DNA of 34,091 nucleotides from an uncultured Sphingopyxis sp. Lineage in GTDB: Bacteria; Pseudomonadota; Alphaproteobacteria; Sphingomonadales; Sphingomonadaceae. The notes below the pieces were generated by a model that saw nothing but the letters and a program-made list of their open reading frames with translations, ran no database searches and was not told the DNA's origin. Below are positions 31,233 to 34,091 of this stretch, one piece after another (positions within the stretch are counted from its first letter, which is position 1; every line of letters starts with the position of its first letter). Position numbers and translations under genes: made by a program. The stretch is taken from contig CALMYE010000189.1 in the NCBI GenBank assembly GCA_937873425.1, forward strand, positions 1 through 34,091, in the 5' to 3' direction.

Positions 31233-32351
31233 GTGGCCGCTTCCCAACCTCTTGCCCGCGACATCGGCGCCGACCGGGAGATGCCGTCGGCGCGCGACGT
31301 GCGCGTGATGCTGGTCGACGACAGCCTGGTCGTGCGGAGCATCCTCGAACGGATCATCGAGCAGAGTCCGGGCCTGTCGGTCTGTTCGTCGGTCGCGTCG
31401 GCGCAGGACGCGCTCGCCTATCTCGGCTGCGAGCCCGTCGACGTCGTCGTGCTCGACATCGAGATGCCGGGGATGAACGGCATCACCGCGCTGCCGCTGA
31501 TCATCGAGCGCGCGCAGAACGCCCGGGTGCTCATCCTCTCGTCGAACTGCGTCGAGGGCGGCCCGGCGGCGATCGAGGCGCTGGCGCTCGGGGCGAGCGA
31601 CACGCTCGCCAAGCCCGGCCGCGGCAGCTTTTCGGGGCGTTTCGCCGAAATCCTCACCGACCGCATCCGCTCGCTGGGGCAGCAGCCGCAGCTGCCGCCG
31701 GTCGCGATGCGCATCGCCGAACGGCCGGCGCCGAGGCCGGCGCCGATCGCGATCGACACCGACCAGCCGCTCGAGTGCATCGCGGTCGCCGCCTCGACTG
31801 GCGGCATCCCCGCCTTCGCCAGCTTCCTGGCCCATCTCGACCCGCGCATCGCGGCGCCGATCCTGCTGACCCAGCATCTGCCCGATGCCTTCATGGAGTT
31901 TTACGCGAGGCAGATCGCGACGATGACCTCGCGCCGCGTCCGCGTCGCGGCGGCGGGCATGGCGGTCGAGAAGAACTGCATCTATATCGCGCCGGGCGAC
32001 GCGCATCTGCTCGTCGTCGCGAACGGGCGCAGGCGGGTGATCGCGCTCGACCGGCGGGTGGTCGCCAACGGCTGCTGCCCCTCCGCCGACCCGATGTTCG
32101 ATTCGCTTGCGGAGGTCTATGGCCCGCGCTGCGCCGCGGTGGTGCTGTCGGGCATGGGCCGCGACGGGGCCGACGGCGCTGCGCGGTTGAAGGCGGCGGG
32201 CGGCACCATCTTCGCGCAGGCGCCCGAAAGCTGCGTCATCTGGGGCATGCCCGGCGCGGTGAGCAAGGCGGGGATCGCCGCCGCGACGCTGAACCCCGAC
32301 GCGATCGCGCTGATGCTCGGCAGCTTCCTCAAAGGGCGGGGGCGGCCGTGA
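31233..32351 (+). CDS. cheB: Chemotaxis methylesterase CheB
   Basis: CheB removes methyl groups from (and deamidates) receptor glutamates, its activity increased by phosphorylation from CheA. The 372 residues contain a receiver (about 24-135, phosphoacceptor Asp75 in VVLDIEMPGMNG) and a methylesterase domain with triad Ser188 (AASTGG), His215 (LTQHLPDAF) and Asp311 (SGMGRDGADG). The start is a GTG; an ATG downstream (MPSARDV) is a possible alternative. The stop overlaps cheR (TGATG). Confidence 0.93.
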   Translation: MAASQPLARDIGADREMPSARDVRVMLVDDSLVVRSILERIIEQSPGLSVCSSVASAQDALAYLGCEPVDVVVLDIEMPGMNGITALPLIIERAQNARVLILSSNCVEGGPAAIEALALGASDTLAKPGRGSFSGRFAEILTDRIRSLGQQPQLPPVAMRIAERPAPRPAPIAIDTDQPLECIAVAASTGGIPAFASFLAHLDPRIAAPILLTQHLPDAFMEFYARQIATMTSRRVRVAAAGMAVEKNCIYIAPGDAHLLVVANGRRRVIALDRRVVANGCCPSADPMFDSLAEVYGPRCAAVVLSGMGRDGADGAARLKAAGGTIFAQAPESCVIWGMPGAVSKAGIAAATLNPDAIALMLGSFLKGRGRP

Positions 32352-33205
32352 TGGGCGGGACGGCCAGCGAATCGGCCTATCGCGTGCTGATGGGGGTGCT
32401 CGAATCGCGAACCGGCCAGACGCTGTCGCCCAGCCGCATCTGGCGCATCGAAATGTCGCTGAAGCCGGTGATGCAGCGCCACGGCATCGCCGATCTCGAC
32501 GCGCTGGTCGCGGCGCTCGTCACCTCGAACAGCCGCCAGCTGCTCGACGACACGATCGACGCGATGCTCAACAACGAGACATTTTTCTATCGCGAACATA
32601 GTGTGTTCGACGACATAGCGAACACCGCGCTCGAACATCTGCGGCGGATCAATGCCGACAAGAGGCGGCTGACCATCTGGCATTGCGGCGTCTCGACCGG
32701 GCAGGAAGCCTATTCGATGGCGATGCTGCTCGCCGAGCAGGAAGCGAAATGGGCCGGCTGGCAGGTCGATATCGTCGGCACCGATATCAGCTATCAGGCG
32801 ATCGGCCGCGCGCGCGTCGGCCTCTACAGCCAGTTCGAGATTCAGCGCGGACTGCCGGTGCAGCGCATGGTGCGCTGGTTCGACCAGACCGAGGCGGGGT
32901 GGCTCGCCAAGGCCGACCTGCGGCGCCGGATCGATTTTTCGGTGCAGAACATGCTGACCGACCGGCCGCCGCTGGCGAGCCCGGCCGACCTGATCTTCTG
33001 CCGCAACCTGCTGCTCTATTTCGCGCTGCCGATGCGGCAGAAGGCCTTTGCCAAGCTGCGCGCGATGGCGGCGCCGCAAAGCTTCCTCGTGCTCGGCGCG
33101 GGGGAGACGGTGCTCGGCCAGACCGACCAGTTCGTGTCGAGCCCGCGGCTGCGCGGCCTCTACGAGCCCGCCGACCAGCAGGTGCGGCGGCCGCAGGCGG
33201 CCTGA
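32351..33205 (+). CDS. cheR: Chemotaxis methyltransferase CheR
   Basis: CheR methylates receptor glutamates using SAM. The 284-residue product has the N-terminal helical domain (about 8-70) and the methyltransferase domain with NNETFFYRE, the SAM loop WHCGVSTGQEAYSMAM, VDIVGTDIS and FCRNLLLYF. There are no TPR or PAS additions. The start is coupled to the cheB stop; a GTG one codon earlier is possible. It closes the recognisable che genes. Confidence 0.93.
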   Translation: MGGTASESAYRVLMGVLESRTGQTLSPSRIWRIEMSLKPVMQRHGIADLDALVAALVTSNSRQLLDDTIDAMLNNETFFYREHSVFDDIANTALEHLRRINADKRRLTIWHCGVSTGQEAYSMAMLLAEQEAKWAGWQVDIVGTDISYQAIGRARVGLYSQFEIQRGLPVQRMVRWFDQTEAGWLAKADLRRRIDFSVQNMLTDRPPLASPADLIFCRNLLLYFALPMRQKAFAKLRAMAAPQSFLVLGAGETVLGQTDQFVSSPRLRGLYEPADQQVRRPQAA

Positions 33206-33276
33206 ACCCGCCTTGCAATTTGCGCGTCGCTGGCGCAGGTGAGGGGCGGGCTAGACAGCATTGGGCCGCGACACGC

Positions 33277-33966
33277 ATGAGCGAATTTATTGAACGCTGG
33301 TCCCCCAATTTCGACGAGCGCGCACTGCCGGTTTCGATGATTGTGCTTCATTATACCGGTATGAAGACCGGCGCCGAAGCCATTGACCGGCTTGCCGATC
33401 CCGCCGCGAAAGTGTCGGCGCACTATGTCGTCAGCGAGGATGGGCAGATCACCCATATGGTGCCCGAGGAGAAGCGCGCCTGGCATGCGGGCCGGTCGCA
33501 CTGGCGCGGCATCAGCGACATCAATTCGGCGAGCGTCGGGATCGAGATCGTCAATCCGGGGCATGAACATGGCTATGTCCCCTTTCCCGATCCGCAAGTG
33601 TCGTCGGTGGTGCGGCTCGTCCACCTGATCAAGGACCGCCACGCGATTACGCGCGGCAATGTCGTCGGCCATTCGGACATCGCGCCGACGCGCAAGCAGG
33701 ACCCGGGCGAGCTGTTCCCGTGGGAGGAACTGGCGCGCCGCCGCCTCGCGCTGCCGCGCCCGACCCGGAAGCTGACCGATCCCCTGTGGACCGACGCGGG
33801 GTTCCTGCTGGCGCTCGAACGCTTCGGTTACGACGTGACCGACGGCTTCGCGGCCACCGTGGCGTTCCAGCGGCGGTTCCGGCCCGAACTGATCGACGGG
33901 ACGATCGACGGCGAGTGCCGGGCGATATTGCTGGCGCTGCTGCTGCCCCAGCCCGAGGGGGATTGA
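33277..33966 (+). CDS. N-acetylmuramoyl-L-alanine amidase (AmpD/AmiD type)
   Basis: The amidase_2 fold cuts the bond between MurNAc and L-Ala in cell-wall fragments. The zinc ligands are probably His25 (MIVLHYTG), a second His in VVGHSDIAP and the Asp in KQDPGELFPW. VSAHYVVSEDGQITHMV, RAWHAGRSHW and INSASVGIEIVN are also typical. The 229-residue product ends in a peptidoglycan-binding-like region (about 165-229, TVAFQRRFRPELIDG). No signal peptide is seen, which fits a cytosolic recycling role (AmpD) more than periplasmic AmiD, but the extra C-terminal domain is AmiD-like, so I leave the symbol empty. It is unrelated to chemotaxis despite its position. Confidence 0.88.
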   Translation: MSEFIERWSPNFDERALPVSMIVLHYTGMKTGAEAIDRLADPAAKVSAHYVVSEDGQITHMVPEEKRAWHAGRSHWRGISDINSASVGIEIVNPGHEHGYVPFPDPQVSSVVRLVHLIKDRHAITRGNVVGHSDIAPTRKQDPGELFPWEELARRRLALPRPTRKLTDPLWTDAGFLLALERFGYDVTDGFAATVAFQRRFRPELIDGTIDGECRAILLALLLPQPEGD

Positions 33967-33973
33967 CGACCCC

Positions 33974-34002
33974 TCGCAATTGCGCGCGGACCACGCTATA
34001 TT
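33974..34002 (+). promoter_or_regulatory. Candidate rnpB promoter
   Basis: A strong -10 TATATT (33997-34002) lies 9 bases before the RNA start, with a weak TCGCAA (33974-33979) 17 bases upstream of it. Placement fits a stable-RNA promoter immediately after the amidase stop. Confidence 0.5.
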
Positions 34003-34010
34003 CCCCTCAG

Positions 34011-34091
34011 GCCAGAGGGTCGGGCGATCGCCGCTCCGCTTGCGGAGGGGAGGAAAGTCCGGGCTCCACGGAAACCACGGTGCCGGATAAC
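34011..34091 (+). ncRNA. rnpB: RNase P RNA, 5' part, cut by the window end
   Basis: RNase P RNA is the catalytic part of the enzyme that removes tRNA 5' leaders. The almost universal sequence GAGGAAAGTCCGGGCTCC is present near 34046-34068. It is preceded by the P1-P3 region (GAGGGTCGGGCGATCGCC, then a CTCCGCTTGCGGAG hairpin), typical of alphaproteobacterial type A RNA. The window ends shortly after, in the next conserved helix. The exact 5' end is estimated from the promoter. The rest, including the P1 3' strand, lies outside. Confidence 0.93.

Overview
The window looks like chromosomal DNA from an alphaproteobacterium of the order Sphingomonadales; Sphingopyxis or a close relative is my best guess. 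This rests on the high GC content, the strong codon bias, the gene set (ChpT heading a chemotaxis operon, rpoH beside a RluD-type pseudouridine synthase and mtgA, purMN beside hda-ppk1-ppx) and many intergenic palindromes of kinds common in this group. No name can be assigned from sequence reading alone. No phage, insertion sequence, CRISPR array or tRNA was seen. The window is mostly housekeeping DNA with small accessory insertions.

Layout. 1-5.8 kb: lptD (outer-membrane LPS translocon) diverges from pepA, followed by holC, a lipoprotein gene and ndk. 5.8-8.7 kb: a minus-strand unit purM, purN (fused to a MmcQ/YjbR domain) and a lipoprotein gene. 8.8-14.4 kb: a tightly packed plus-strand unit of a membrane-anchored DUF2066-like protein, Hda, PPK1 and PPX, with overlapping or abutting reading frames. 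14.5-15.7 kb: rnd (RNase D) on the minus strand, convergent with ppx. 15.8-19.5 kb: a small membrane protein, an FAD-dependent oxidase-like protein and aspS. 19.5-21.2 kb: a VapBC-type toxin-antitoxin pair overlapping an alpha/beta-hydrolase gene. 21.2-23.6 kb: a periplasmic protein, a PPK2-family kinase and a J-domain protein. 24.1-27.0 kb: mtgA, rpoH and rluD on the minus strand. 27.2-34.0 kb: chpT-cheA-cheW-cheY-cheB-cheR and an AmpD-like amidase. 34.0 kb to the end: the 5' part of the RNase P RNA gene.

How the parts work together. PPK1 makes and PPX degrades polyphosphate, and a PPK2-family enzyme about 8 kb away can use polyphosphate to phosphorylate nucleotides; Ndk completes NTP synthesis. 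Hda, translationally coupled to ppk1, joins replication-initiation control to this unit. The che operon has a full cytoplasmic signalling core (A, W, Y, B, R) but no receptors or flagellar genes in view, and ChpT at its head is the CtrA-pathway phosphotransferase.

The most unusual structure is a set of seven long intergenic palindromes (about 75-200 bp). Most have arms that are complementary to each other and also fold on themselves. One type occurs three times with conserved arms and different but internally complementary cores. One copy sits in the purM-purN junction and appears to supply the purN ribosome-binding site. Another places the TAG stop codons of two convergent genes at mirror-image positions.
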